This document shows positions 50,085-59,171 of a stretch of DNA of 64,000 nt, in pieces. The position numbers and the translations under genes were made by a program. Positions within the stretch are counted from its first letter, which is position 1; every line of letters begins with the position of its first letter. The notes under the pieces were generated by a model. The model was given only the letters and a program-made list of their open reading frames with translations. It was not told the DNA's origin and made no database searches. Source of the DNA: JAICKN01 sp036489565 (GTDB lineage Bacteria > Acidobacteriota > Terriglobia > Terriglobales > Acidobacteriaceae); contig DASXFN010000056.1 in the NCBI GenBank assembly GCA_036489565.1, positions 55,882-119,881 of the forward strand, in the 5' to 3' direction.

Positions 50085-50834
50085 ATGGCTTGCGAATCCT
50101 GGAAGGGAAAACTCGATGCCTACTTCGACGGAGAACTCTCCGCCGCGGACGCCCGTGCATTGAATGAACATCTAAACCAGTGCGCAAGCTGCTCGGCCGA
50201 AGGATTGCGCAGAGTTCAATGGAAACGCACGGTACAGGCTGCCGCTCACAAATTCACGCCAGACGCCGCCTTTCGCGCGCGGATTCAAAAACAGATTGCC
50301 TCGCCGGCGCGCTCGTCGTGGAGTCGACGCTGGATTCCGGCATTTGCCGCCGCTACGGCCGTGTTGATTGTCGGTTTTCTTGTCGTGAATTTTCAACAAG
50401 GCCGCAGCGGCGGCCAACAACTCCTCGGCGAATTGACGGACCAGTACGTTGCCACGCTTGCCAGCGCTAATCCGGTGGACGTTATTTCCACCGATCGCCA
50501 CACGGTAAAGCCTTGGTTCGAGGGAAAAATCCCTTTTACCTTTAACGTTCCTGAGCTGCAAGGCTCACCTTTTGTCCTGGTGGGCGGCAAAGTCAGCTAT
50601 CTCCGGCAATCATCTGGAGCAGAATTGATCTTCCGCGTCCGTCAGCATCAGATTTCCGTTTTCATCTTTCAGGAAGAAAAGCTCGGTCATGTTGCGGTGA
50701 AAGCAAATGTGCACTCTGCGCTTTCTTTTCAAGTTAAGACATGGCAGCAAAACGGGCTCCGCTTTTTTGTCGTTAGCGATGCCGGATCGTATGATTTAGA
50801 TCAATTGAGCGAATTAATCAAAGCGGCAAACTAA
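50085..50834 (+). CDS. ZAS-type transmembrane anti-sigma factor
   Basis: 249 residues. Zinc anti-sigma domain with C3, H29, C33 and C36 (H-L-N-Q-C-A-S-C), one membrane helix (about 83-104) and a C-terminal extracytoplasmic domain of ~140 residues with regular beta strands (P-F-V-L-V-G-G-K-V-S-Y-L; I-S-V-F-I-F-Q-E-E). It should hold the upstream sigma factor inactive until an envelope signal is sensed. The signal may relate to copper or oxidant stress given the divergent cupredoxin operon. Confidence 0.9.
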   Translation: MACESWKGKLDAYFDGELSAADARALNEHLNQCASCSAEGLRRVQWKRTVQAAAHKFTPDAAFRARIQKQIASPARSSWSRRWIPAFAAATAVLIVGFLVVNFQQGRSGGQQLLGELTDQYVATLASANPVDVISTDRHTVKPWFEGKIPFTFNVPELQGSPFVLVGGKVSYLRQSSGAELIFRVRQHQISVFIFQEEKLGHVAVKANVHSALSFQVKTWQQNGLRFFVVSDAGSYDLDQLSELIKAAN

Positions 50835-50876
50835 ATTTCGGCCAACACTGGCACCCGAAGTTAGCTGCGTCTGCAT

Positions 50877-51752
50877 ATGAAAATCTACCTGATTGATGGC
50901 ACCTATGAATTGTTTCGCCACTATTTCGCCGTTCCATCGGCAAAGGACGTCAACGGCCAGGAAATTGGGGCGGTTCGCGGCGTGCTCAATTCTGTCCTTT
51001 CCATGAGGGAAGCTGGCGCAACGCACCTTGGCGTGGCGACGGACCACGTCGTGGAGTCGTTCCGCAATGATCTCTACCCCGGATACAAGACCAGCGAAGG
51101 CGTCGCCCCTGAGCTACTCTCGCAATTTCCTATTCTGGAAGAATGTCTTCAGGCGATGGGCGTGGTCGTCTGGCCAATGGTGGAATTTGAAGCCGATGAC
51201 GCGCTCGCCTCCGCGGCGAGCAAAGCTGCGTTGGATAGGCGGGTTGAACAGGTATTGATCTGCACGCCCGACAAAGATCTTGCGCAAGCAGTCCAGGGCA
51301 ACAGAATTGTCCAACTCGACCGGCGTAGAAATATTCTGCGGGATGAAGCCGGCGTAGTGGAAAAGTTCGGCGTTTCCCCGCGATCCATTCCGGATTATTT
51401 GGCCCTGGTGGGCGACAGCGCTGACGGGTATCCGGGAGTCAGTGGCTGGGGAGAAAAGGCCGCCGCTGCGGTGTTATCGCAATATCCCCGGCTGGAAGAT
51501 ATCCCGAAAGACTGGCAAAACTGGGCAGGCTCCATTAAGCGAGCGCGCAAACTTGCGGAGTCGTTATTCAGCGCATGGGATAATGCGCTGTTATTTCGTA
51601 AGCTGGCTACCTTGCGAACTGATGCGCCGGTCTTTGAAAACGTGGATGATTTAATCTGGCGCGGACCCAATCCGCAATTTGAAAGTTACTGTAAGAACAT
51701 GAAATCCGACGCGTTGCTAAAGCGAGCAAGCAAGCCATTCAAGCCTTCTTAG
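50877..51752 (+). CDS. 5'-3' exonuclease / flap endonuclease-like protein
   Basis: 291 residues matching the stand-alone PolA-type 5'-3' exonuclease domain: K-I-Y-L-I-D-G-T-Y-E-L-F-R-H at the start, metal-site E-F-E-A-D-D-A-L-A, C-T-P-D-K-D-L-A-Q and the helix-hairpin-helix acidic motif L-V-G-D-S-A-D-G-Y-P-G-V-S-G-W-G. It should trim flaps or RNA primers. No polymerase domain is attached. Confidence 0.9.
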   Translation: MKIYLIDGTYELFRHYFAVPSAKDVNGQEIGAVRGVLNSVLSMREAGATHLGVATDHVVESFRNDLYPGYKTSEGVAPELLSQFPILEECLQAMGVVVWPMVEFEADDALASAASKAALDRRVEQVLICTPDKDLAQAVQGNRIVQLDRRRNILRDEAGVVEKFGVSPRSIPDYLALVGDSADGYPGVSGWGEKAAAAVLSQYPRLEDIPKDWQNWAGSIKRARKLAESLFSAWDNALLFRKLATLRTDAPVFENVDDLIWRGPNPQFESYCKNMKSDALLKRASKPFKPS

Positions 51753-52069
51753 GCAATCTTTAAATGTTTGCTCTAAGGCGATTCGGTTCGCACTGAACTT
51801 TCGACTCAAGCCAAAAGAATGCCAGGTAAGCCCCCCTAAGTAAAATCCAGCATGAGACCTGAATAGAAATTATCGAAGTATTGCATTTCCAGCCAACTTC
51901 CTCTCCGTACCCACGCCTCAAAGTTTCGCAATTCATGTGAATTAGCGGTATGCATTCTCCCACTACCACGCAGTCATCCTTCGAAACGCGTCGCTCTTCG
52001 TCCTTTTCTAGTATGAATACATCCCCTTTCTCGCAGCACCTGGCAAAATGAAATCAGTGGAGAAAAATT
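51753..52069. other. 317-bp intergenic region
   Basis: Between the exonuclease and the propeller protein. AT-richer than the genes, no ORF, no convincing promoter pair, riboswitch or hairpin. A GGAG lies 10 bp before the ATG at 52070. Confidence 0.4.
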
Positions 52070-53713
52070 ATGTCGCGGTCTCTCGCTTCGAATATAAAGT
52101 GCGTGCTCATCACCATCCTGTTTACTTTTAGTTGGGCGGCCTGGGCGGCGCCGACAATCACCGTGGCTTCGCCCAAGGCTGGGACGATTGGAACGCCGAC
52201 CTATTTTGATGCAACGGCAAGCACTTCAACTTGCGCTGCAGGCATTTCAGCGGTACGCATCTATACCGCGCCAGGAGTTGCGGCGTTCATCACGAACAGC
52301 CCGCACCTCGAAACATTTTTAAAATTAAAGCCGGGAACCTACAACACAGTCATTCAAGCCTGGGACAACTGCGGCGCAACCAGCAAGTTTCCCATCACCA
52401 TTGCAGTTACCGGTACTGCCGGCGTTCACGTTTTTCTACCCGCCGCCGGAAAAAATACCACTCCTGTACATTTTGCCGCGTCAGCGGAGAATTCCGCATG
52501 TGCTGCAGGGATCTCCGCGGTGCGGATTTATCCTGCGCCCGGCGTAAACGCATTCACGAGCAACGGCAGCACGCTCGATGCTTTCATCAATCTCTTGCCC
52601 GGAACATACAATGCTGTCGCGCAGGCGTGGGACAACTGTGGCCACGTATTTAAGACCGCGCTCACCATCAACAACTCCGGAGGCAGTGCAGGGAAGTTTC
52701 TTTACATCACAGACAATGGCTTAAAGAATATCGCCGGATACCAACTGAATGCCGGGACGTTGACGAATCCCAATGGTGCCAATAACGCTCCGCCACAATT
52801 CAATGTGCCGTCGGAACCAAACAGCATTGCCGTGGACCCTCCGGGTAATCTGGCTTATTCGGGCCTGGCGGACGGCAGAGTCGCGATATTTGACATTAAT
52901 CGCGCAACGGGAGGCTTGTTTAGAAAAGGACTCATCGCTGCTCCCGGAACCGGTCCCGCCAGCGTAACGGTTGATCCATCTGGAAATTTCCTTTTGGTGG
53001 CTGAGGGCGGATCGCAGGATGTTACAACTTACTGGGTCAATCGCAGTGACGGCACTCTCACGAAGATTGGCACGGTAACAGCGGGAGTTGATCCGAGTGC
53101 CATCGTCACGGATTTCAGTGGCCGCTTCGTGTATGCCAGCAATTTCAAATCCGATGACATTTCAGCGTACTCGCTAAATAGCGAGACGGGGAAGCTGACT
53201 CCAATCGCGGGATCTCCCTTCCTGTCTGGCAGCCAACCGATAACTCTTGGCTCGACCGATAAAGTGGTCTACACCTTAAATAGTTCTGGCGGAACCGCGT
53301 CAGGATACTCAATCAATTCTTCTACGGGAAGCCTGTCGCAAGTCCCAGGCTCGCCGTTTATTGAAGGAGAATGCTGTGGTACTCCAAATATGTTAGCGCT
53401 CGACCCGCTTCACCATTTGTTGTTTTATAGCGGGATCGCTTTCACTTTTGGAACAGACAGAATAACTTCGCAGATCATTCAATCCAACGGAGCTCTCTCC
53501 GGAGGCAGCGACGTGAGGGGAGTATTTGAACCTACTTCAGTGGCTCTCGATCCTTCTTACCAGTACATCTATACGTGTGAGGTGAATGGTTTCAGCGGTC
53601 AGTTTCAAGTAGTCTCTATTAAATACAACGGAACGGATGGTTCGGGCAGCATATTTAGCGGCCCGCTCGCCCGTCCGGCGGCCGACCCAGTGCAGATTGC
53701 TGTATCGAGATGA
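52070..53713 (+). CDS. Secreted protein: two Cys-containing repeats plus lactonase-type beta-propeller
   Basis: 547 residues with a signal peptide (about 1-26). Residues ~28-105 and ~110-200 are two copies of one module; both contain C-A-A-G-I-S-A-V-R-I-Y and P-G-T-Y-N-x-V-x-Q-A-W-D-N-C-G, each with two cysteines likely disulfide-bonded. The rest (about 205-547) is a seven-bladed propeller of the 6-phosphogluconolactonase/YVTN type with V-D-P-S-G-N-F and Y-A-S-N-F-x-S-D-D-I-S-A-Y repeats. Probably a surface or periplasmic binding protein. Confidence 0.8.
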   Translation: MSRSLASNIKCVLITILFTFSWAAWAAPTITVASPKAGTIGTPTYFDATASTSTCAAGISAVRIYTAPGVAAFITNSPHLETFLKLKPGTYNTVIQAWDNCGATSKFPITIAVTGTAGVHVFLPAAGKNTTPVHFAASAENSACAAGISAVRIYPAPGVNAFTSNGSTLDAFINLLPGTYNAVAQAWDNCGHVFKTALTINNSGGSAGKFLYITDNGLKNIAGYQLNAGTLTNPNGANNAPPQFNVPSEPNSIAVDPPGNLAYSGLADGRVAIFDINRATGGLFRKGLIAAPGTGPASVTVDPSGNFLLVAEGGSQDVTTYWVNRSDGTLTKIGTVTAGVDPSAIVTDFSGRFVYASNFKSDDISAYSLNSETGKLTPIAGSPFLSGSQPITLGSTDKVVYTLNSSGGTASGYSINSSTGSLSQVPGSPFIEGECCGTPNMLALDPLHHLLFYSGIAFTFGTDRITSQIIQSNGALSGGSDVRGVFEPTSVALDPSYQYIYTCEVNGFSGQFQVVSIKYNGTDGSGSIFSGPLARPAADPVQIAVSR

Positions 53714-53729
53714 TTCTTAGCTGTCTTTG

Positions 53730-53755
53730 AATGGCGGGCGTTGCTGCCCGCCATT
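53730..53755. terminator. Hairpin between convergent genes
   Basis: AATGGCGGGC (53730-53739) and GCCCGCCATT (53746-53755) form a perfect 10-bp stem with a 6-base loop between the convergent genes ending at 53713 and 53780. Only a loose T tract follows on the plus strand. Confidence 0.6.
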
Positions 53756-53779
53756 ATTCCTTTACTTTGGAGATGATCC

Positions 53780-54364
53780 CTACGCGCCCTCGCGTGGCAG
53801 AACGTGCTCAATTCGTCGGTCTGGCACGAACCAGATCAGTGCCACCGTTGCGTAAAGTATCTGAGCAACCCACGGCGACCATACGGTAACAATGATTGCC
53901 GACAGATATAACACCGGCGAGAGTTTTCCTTTCCAATCTTTACCAATCGCCTTCTTTAACAGCGAATCTGGCCCTTGCGCCCGGACGATCGTTAGTTGAA
54001 GCACGTAGTACGCGATGGAGGCCATGAGCAGGACAATGCCATAGAGCATTGCCGGAAGTATGGCTAAATGGTTCTCTCCCATCCAGCCAGTTGTGAAAGG
54101 GAACAGCGACAACCAGAACAGTAGGTACAAATTGGCCCACAACACGCCGCCGGTCACGGTTTTCACCGTGTGCAGCATGTGATGGTGATTGTTCCAGTAG
54201 AGGCCAACATAAAGAAAACTCAAAATGTAACTCAGAAATATCGGCAGCAGGGACCGGAGATCTTCAAGCGTCCCGCCATGGGGCACCTTCATCTCCAGCA
54301 CCATGATCGTGATGATGATCGCGATCACGCCGTCGCTGAAGGCCTCAAGCCGTCCCTTACCCAT
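53780..54364 (-). CDS. TMEM175-family (DUF1211) potassium channel-like protein
   Basis: 194 residues with six membrane helices and the hallmark R-L-E-A-F-S-D-G-V-I-A-I-I-I-T of helix 1, which lines the pore in bacterial TMEM175 channels. Such proteins conduct K+ as tetramers of this single repeat. GGAGG lies four bases before the ATG at 54364. Confidence 0.9.
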   Translation of the reverse strand: MGKGRLEAFSDGVIAIIITIMVLEMKVPHGGTLEDLRSLLPIFLSYILSFLYVGLYWNNHHHMLHTVKTVTGGVLWANLYLLFWLSLFPFTTGWMGENHLAILPAMLYGIVLLMASIAYYVLQLTIVRAQGPDSLLKKAIGKDWKGKLSPVLYLSAIIVTVWSPWVAQILYATVALIWFVPDRRIEHVLPREGA

Positions 54365-54552
54365 CGTTCCTCCATTGAATCGTGTAGTCAGGAAGTATAG
54401 CTCCGGTGCATTTCAAAGTGCGCGTGGAATTTGTTGACTTGTGCGGGGAGCAGGAGATCGCGATGCGTTTAGCAATTCGTAGATCGCACGCGCCTACGGG
54501 GAACTCAAACCATTTCCTTGAGCGGATACCTTTTTAAGGCATTACTCGCGCT

Positions 54553-55989
54553 TCATTCCCGGTTCTTTTTCTTGATTTCAATGTTCAGGCGCTTGATTTT
54601 CTGATTGAGTGTGGAGAGTGGGACTTTGAATCGCTCGGCGGCCTCGGTCTGGTTCCAATTCGATTTTTCGAGCATGTCCACGATAATGTGGCGCTCGCAT
54701 TCTTCCATGATATCGAAGAGTGTTGCGTCCGAACGCTGTTCAAATAGAGGGAATGCCGCGCCGCGTCCGGCGATGTTATCGGGTAGCAGGTCAATGCCAA
54801 TTTCAGAGCCTGACGACAGCACGACAGCGCGCTCGATTACATTTTCAAGCTCGCGTACATTGCCCGGCCAGGAATAACTCATGAGAGCGCGCAGGGCCTC
54901 GGTGGTTGCAATCCGCGCGGGTCGCTGGTTTTCCGCGGAATATTTCTCCAGGAAAAAATTCACCAGCAAAAGAATGTCTTCCTTGCGCTGCCGGAGCGAG
55001 GGAAGATCAATACTGATGACATTGAGACGGTAAAAAAGGTCTTCACGGAATTTGCCTTCCCGCACCAATTGGCGCAGGTCCACATTCGTGGCGGCGATAA
55101 TTCTGACATCCACCTGAAGTTCCTGCACCCCGCCCAGATGCATGAATTTCCGGTCTTGCAACACGCGCAGGATTTTCGCCTGCGTGTCCATGCTCATGTT
55201 TCCAATTTCATCCAGGAAAAGAGTGCCGCGGTCCGCGACTTCAAACAGGCCTTTTTTCGAAGCAATGGCGCTGGTGAACGCTCCTTTAACGTGTCCGAAC
55301 AATGTGGATTCCAGCAAGTCAGCGGGCATGGAGCCAGTGTTCACCGGAACGAACGGCCGTTCGCGCCGGTCAGAGTGTAGATGAATTGCCTTGGCGATCA
55401 GCTCTTTTCCCGTGCCGCTTTCGCCCTGCAAAAGAATGGTGGAGCGGCTAGTGGCGACCTGGGAAACAAGGTCGAATATCTTGAGCATCGCGTCGCTTTT
55501 GCCTACGATATTTTCAAAGCTGTAACGCTGTTTTAAAGCGCGCTTGAGCTGTACGTTTTCTTCTTCCGTCCGCCGCCGGGAGATGGCGGCGCGGACGTCG
55601 GCGAGCAGCTTCTCATTGTCCCAGGGCTTTTGAATAAAATTTGCCGCGCCCGATTGCATGGCGCGCACCGCATTTTCCACGGTGCCGTAAGCGGTGATCA
55701 TGATGACTGAGAGGTGCGGGTCCTGTTCGCGAATTGCAGCGAGCAGATCAATGCCATTGCGGTCGGGGAGCGCGAGATCCAGCAGTACTAGTTCAAATGG
55801 GCGATCGCCCAGCTTGGCTAGTCCTTCTTCGCCATTCGCGGCAGTGGTTACGTTGTAGCCTTCCATCTCCAGCAAGGTCTGCAATGACTCACGGATCGCG
55901 GCCTCATCATCAATGATGAGTACGAACCCCGCCTCACTGCGAGCGGATTCGTTTTCTGGCCGGCGCGTGAGTACGGCAGCTTCAGGCAT
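54553..55989 (-). CDS. NtrC-family sigma-54 response regulator
   Basis: 478 residues: receiver domain (about 22-135) with the phosphoacceptor aspartate in V-L-L-D-L-A-L-P-D; AAA+ domain (about 160-395) with Walker A G-E-S-G-T-G-K-E, sigma-54-contacting loop G-A-F-T-S-A, Walker B G-T-L-F-L-D-E-I; and a Fis-type helix-turn-helix at the end (T-E-A-A-E-R-F-K-V-P-L-S-T-L). It activates sigma-54 promoters when phosphorylated. The ATG overlaps the kinase stop by 8 bp. Candidate targets in this window: the promoters at 38478 and 44636. Confidence 0.95.
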   Translation of the reverse strand: MPEAAVLTRRPENESARSEAGFVLIIDDEAAIRESLQTLLEMEGYNVTTAANGEEGLAKLGDRPFELVLLDLALPDRNGIDLLAAIREQDPHLSVIMITAYGTVENAVRAMQSGAANFIQKPWDNEKLLADVRAAISRRRTEEENVQLKRALKQRYSFENIVGKSDAMLKIFDLVSQVATSRSTILLQGESGTGKELIAKAIHLHSDRRERPFVPVNTGSMPADLLESTLFGHVKGAFTSAIASKKGLFEVADRGTLFLDEIGNMSMDTQAKILRVLQDRKFMHLGGVQELQVDVRIIAATNVDLRQLVREGKFREDLFYRLNVISIDLPSLRQRKEDILLLVNFFLEKYSAENQRPARIATTEALRALMSYSWPGNVRELENVIERAVVLSSGSEIGIDLLPDNIAGRGAAFPLFEQRSDATLFDIMEECERHIIVDMLEKSNWNQTEAAERFKVPLSTLNQKIKRLNIEIKKKNRE

Positions 55990-58876
55990 GGACGGCGTTC
56001 CTTGTCATGGGGAAATCGAGATAAAACGTGGTGCCCTCGCCGGGATGGCTTTCCACACGGATTTTTCCCGCGTGCTCCTGAATAATTCCGTAGCTGACTG
56101 AGAGTCCCAATCCCGTGCCTTTGCCCTGGCTCTCGCGCGGCACGGTCTTGGTGGTGAAAAACGGATCGTAAATGCGCTGAATGTGCTCCTGCGGTATGCC
56201 CGAGCCGGTATCGGCAACCACGACGCTTACGCCTTCTCCATTGCTGGTGGCAATGCGCAACCTGCCGCCTTCTGGCATCGCGTCTTTCGCGTTGAGGAAT
56301 AGATTCAGGAACACCTGCTGCAGCCGCCCCGGGTTTCCGGAGATCGCGGGAAGGCTGCTGGAGAATTGTCCATCCACCGAAATTCGCGAGATCTTGAATT
56401 GGTGCTCCAGTAGGGCGAGCGTGTCGTGGATGACCTTGTTCACATCCACATCAGCAAACTCGGCACCGCTGGTGCGCGAAAAGTTCAGCAGATTGTTTAC
56501 GATCTCAGAAGCGCGGAAGGTCTGCCGCGTTATTTTTTCCATCAGCGGGCCCTTTTGCGGATCGCTCTGCAGTTGCTTGGAGAGCATTTGCGCATAAGAC
56601 GAGATGACTGCCAGCGGTGTGTTTACCTCATGGGCGACGCCGGCGGCCAGCAGGCCAATGGAAGAAAGCTTGTCTGCCTGGGAAAGCTGGGTCTCCAGTT
56701 CCACGCGCTCCGTGATGTCGTCCATGATGATCAGCCGACCAATCACGTTGAATTTGCGTGTAACAAGCGGAGCGATGGCGACATTCAAAATGCGCGTTTC
56801 TCCAGCGGGCGTTTCCATGCGGAACTTGTAGAGGTTGTGAATACCGGGGGTCTGCCGGACGCGGTAAAACTCTTCCACAAACGCCGCGGGGAAAACTTCA
56901 CCCAAAGGACGCGCCAATGCCTGCCAACGAGGCAGTGCGTACATGACTTCCATTTGCGAATTCCAGGATTCGACTCGGTCCGCCAGATCTACCGCCAGCA
57001 CGCCGACGCTGATGGACTCCACGATGTTTTCGTTGAAGTCTTTCAAGCGTTCGTATTCGGCGACTTTCTGTTCGAGCGATGCGTAGAGGCGGGCGTTCTG
57101 TATGGCAATGCCGATGTACCCCGCGAGCGTCTCCAACAAATCCACATCTTCACTGGAGAGCAGGTCGCCGGCAACGGTCTTTCCCAGTCCCAGCACGGCG
57201 ATGGTATGTTTCTGTGCGCGGCAGGGAATGTAGTAATTCAAATCCAGCTTGCGGATGACTTCCTGCGCGACCGCTTTTTCCCTGGGGACCAGATGTGTAT
57301 TTTCAAAAAACAAATGCCCGGCTTCCATTTCGGCACGAGGTTCGTTCAGGAAGGAAAAATCCAGCCCGTTGGTCTGGTTCATGCCGAAAGATTTGACCAG
57401 CAGAAAACGCTCCTGCGGATCGCTGGCGGCCAGAAAAATGGCCATGCGGTCCACGAGCAAGGTGCGCGACAGACGTTCCACGACCGAACTGAGCATCTTG
57501 TTGAGGTCGGTTTCCGCGCTCAACTCGCGGCCAAACTCGATCAAAGTACGGCGGTAATCGTAACGGGCGCGGTAAAAGAACTGGTCCACACGCTCCTGAA
57601 TCCACTTTCGCACCGGATCAAAGAGGAGCGCGGTAATCACAATCGCCAGTACCAGGCCCGTGGTGCCGGTGCTCGGCACACGCGCATGCACAAGCTCCGC
57701 GACCCCGGCAATCATCGCGAAATACGTTCCGGCGACGGCGGCGGCGGAAAGCGTATAAACCATGCCGCGCTTGAATATCAGATCCACGTCCATCAGGCGA
57801 TAGCGGAAGATGGCGTATCCAAATGTGAGCGGCAGCAATCCCAGCGATAAAACGGAAACCTTCATTGCCGGCGATGGGAGCGAGCCGAGCAGAAACGGGA
57901 TTGCATAAAACAGCGTGAAAGGAACCACGGCGAGGATCGTACCCCGCGTCACCCACTTCAACTGTTGGCGCAAAATGGTGCGCTCAGTGCGGACCGAGCT
58001 GACCCACAAAACCACCGCGGCGGCAATGAAGAACAGGACCAGATAGCCCATCTGCAGCCGGTCCAGGTTCCACAGCAGCCGTTCACTGGCGCGCAAGTAA
58101 TTGAGCGCGAGAATATGGACGCACAGCAGAAGCAGGCCTGGAAGATAGATCGCTGGCACAATCCAGCGGTGTTTCTTAACCAGTTCGCGCTTTTCGGGAA
58201 AGATCAAAACAAAATGCAGAAAGAGCGCAGGTTGCAGCAGCCACGCGACCACATTGCTCCACAGGATGGTCCAATCAAACAGATTAAGTTTTCCGGTGTA
58301 GTGGAAGGAATAAAAAATCGCTGAAACCAGACAAAAAATATAAAAATGCAGTGAGCCCGGCGCGGTCCAACGGCGCAGCAAAACGTACAGCCCAATACAA
58401 AAATAAACCAGCGCGATAAGGCGCAGCCAGCCATTCAAAGAACGGTCCACTGGAACAAGAATCACCGAGGCGTCCACGGGGATAGAACCGCGCAAAAGCG
58501 AGTACGCTGCCTTCGACCAGGTTCCGGTGCGGTAAAGCTGGCGTTCCAGGTCAGCCATTTGCGTGATGGGCTGCTGGTTGATTGTGACCACCGCGTCACC
58601 CGCTTTGATTCCGGCCTTTGCCCCGGGCCCACCCTCCTCAACCCTGTCCGCAGTAAGCTTTCCGTTCTGCTCCAGCCACCAGACCTGATCAGAGGGCACT
58701 TGGGATTCGCGCTCTTTCTGTAAATTGACGCTTCCAAGCACCATCGCTGCCACGGTCAGCAGACCCAGCAAGGCTGTGGTGAAACGAACTTGGAAATCGC
58801 GATTCATAGGTCGAGCGGATGCCTGGGAAGACGTGGGGAGAGCGCCCCGGTTCGGGTTCTGCACGTTGGCTGCCAT
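55982..58876 (-). CDS. Multidomain membrane histidine kinase with PDZ, GAF and PAS domains
   Basis: 964 residues. Membrane helix at about 32-48, extracytoplasmic PDZ-like domain (about 60-125; G-G-P-G-A-K-A-G-I-K-A-G-D-A-V), eight or so further membrane helices (to about 410), GAF domain (about 450-590), PAS domain (about 605-720), HisKA with phosphoacceptor H749 in G-V-A-H-E-V-N-T-P, and HATPase (N-L-F-L-N-A-K-D-A-M, D-T-G-S-G-I-P, G-T-G-L-G-L-S). It is the cognate kinase of the NtrC-type regulator that overlaps its 3' end. The PDZ implies sensing of protein C-termini or misfolding at the envelope. Confidence 0.94.
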   Translation of the reverse strand: MAANVQNPNRGALPTSSQASARPMNRDFQVRFTTALLGLLTVAAMVLGSVNLQKERESQVPSDQVWWLEQNGKLTADRVEEGGPGAKAGIKAGDAVVTINQQPITQMADLERQLYRTGTWSKAAYSLLRGSIPVDASVILVPVDRSLNGWLRLIALVYFCIGLYVLLRRWTAPGSLHFYIFCLVSAIFYSFHYTGKLNLFDWTILWSNVVAWLLQPALFLHFVLIFPEKRELVKKHRWIVPAIYLPGLLLLCVHILALNYLRASERLLWNLDRLQMGYLVLFFIAAAVVLWVSSVRTERTILRQQLKWVTRGTILAVVPFTLFYAIPFLLGSLPSPAMKVSVLSLGLLPLTFGYAIFRYRLMDVDLIFKRGMVYTLSAAAVAGTYFAMIAGVAELVHARVPSTGTTGLVLAIVITALLFDPVRKWIQERVDQFFYRARYDYRRTLIEFGRELSAETDLNKMLSSVVERLSRTLLVDRMAIFLAASDPQERFLLVKSFGMNQTNGLDFSFLNEPRAEMEAGHLFFENTHLVPREKAVAQEVIRKLDLNYYIPCRAQKHTIAVLGLGKTVAGDLLSSEDVDLLETLAGYIGIAIQNARLYASLEQKVAEYERLKDFNENIVESISVGVLAVDLADRVESWNSQMEVMYALPRWQALARPLGEVFPAAFVEEFYRVRQTPGIHNLYKFRMETPAGETRILNVAIAPLVTRKFNVIGRLIIMDDITERVELETQLSQADKLSSIGLLAAGVAHEVNTPLAVISSYAQMLSKQLQSDPQKGPLMEKITRQTFRASEIVNNLLNFSRTSGAEFADVDVNKVIHDTLALLEHQFKISRISVDGQFSSSLPAISGNPGRLQQVFLNLFLNAKDAMPEGGRLRIATSNGEGVSVVVADTGSGIPQEHIQRIYDPFFTTKTVPRESQGKGTGLGLSVSYGIIQEHAGKIRVESHPGEGTTFYLDFPMTRNAVHA

Positions 58877-59028
58877 GAAATGTGCGTCGATTAACTTTAT
58901 AAGTCTTTGTTACTGAATCACTTCAAACATTATAAAGAAGCATCCAGAGCTCGGCTATGTTTTCCCGTAACTGATCTGTGATATTTGGTAAGTCTATGAA
59001 GGCAAATATGCTTTCATCATCCTCTCGT

Positions 59029-59058
59029 AAAAAAGGCGGGGAGCCGAAGCTACCCGCC
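59029..59058 (-). terminator. Orphan intrinsic terminator reading toward the kinase gene
   Basis: On the minus strand GGCGGG-T-AGC-TTCG-GCT-C-CCCGCC is followed by TTTTTT (59034-59029). It is well formed, but no minus-strand gene lies upstream of it; it may end a small RNA or stop antisense transcription from the hydrolase region. Confidence 0.75.
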
Positions 59059-59171
59059 ACAGAAGCGAACAAGGCGATATCAGTAAGAATAGACTCTAGG
59101 AAGAAGCGAATAGTTGTCCGCGATTTTGTGTCCGTAGGGAAGTTTGCGGATTTTTGAGAGATGGATTGACG

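Noticed and set aside
51753..52069. Possible c-di-GMP riboswitch before the propeller gene
   Set aside because: I looked for the conserved GEMM core on both strands and did not find it.
56426..57850. 474-codon open frame on the plus strand
   Set aside because: It lies fully antisense to the histidine kinase gene, has no domain signature and reflects GC-rich third positions of the real gene.
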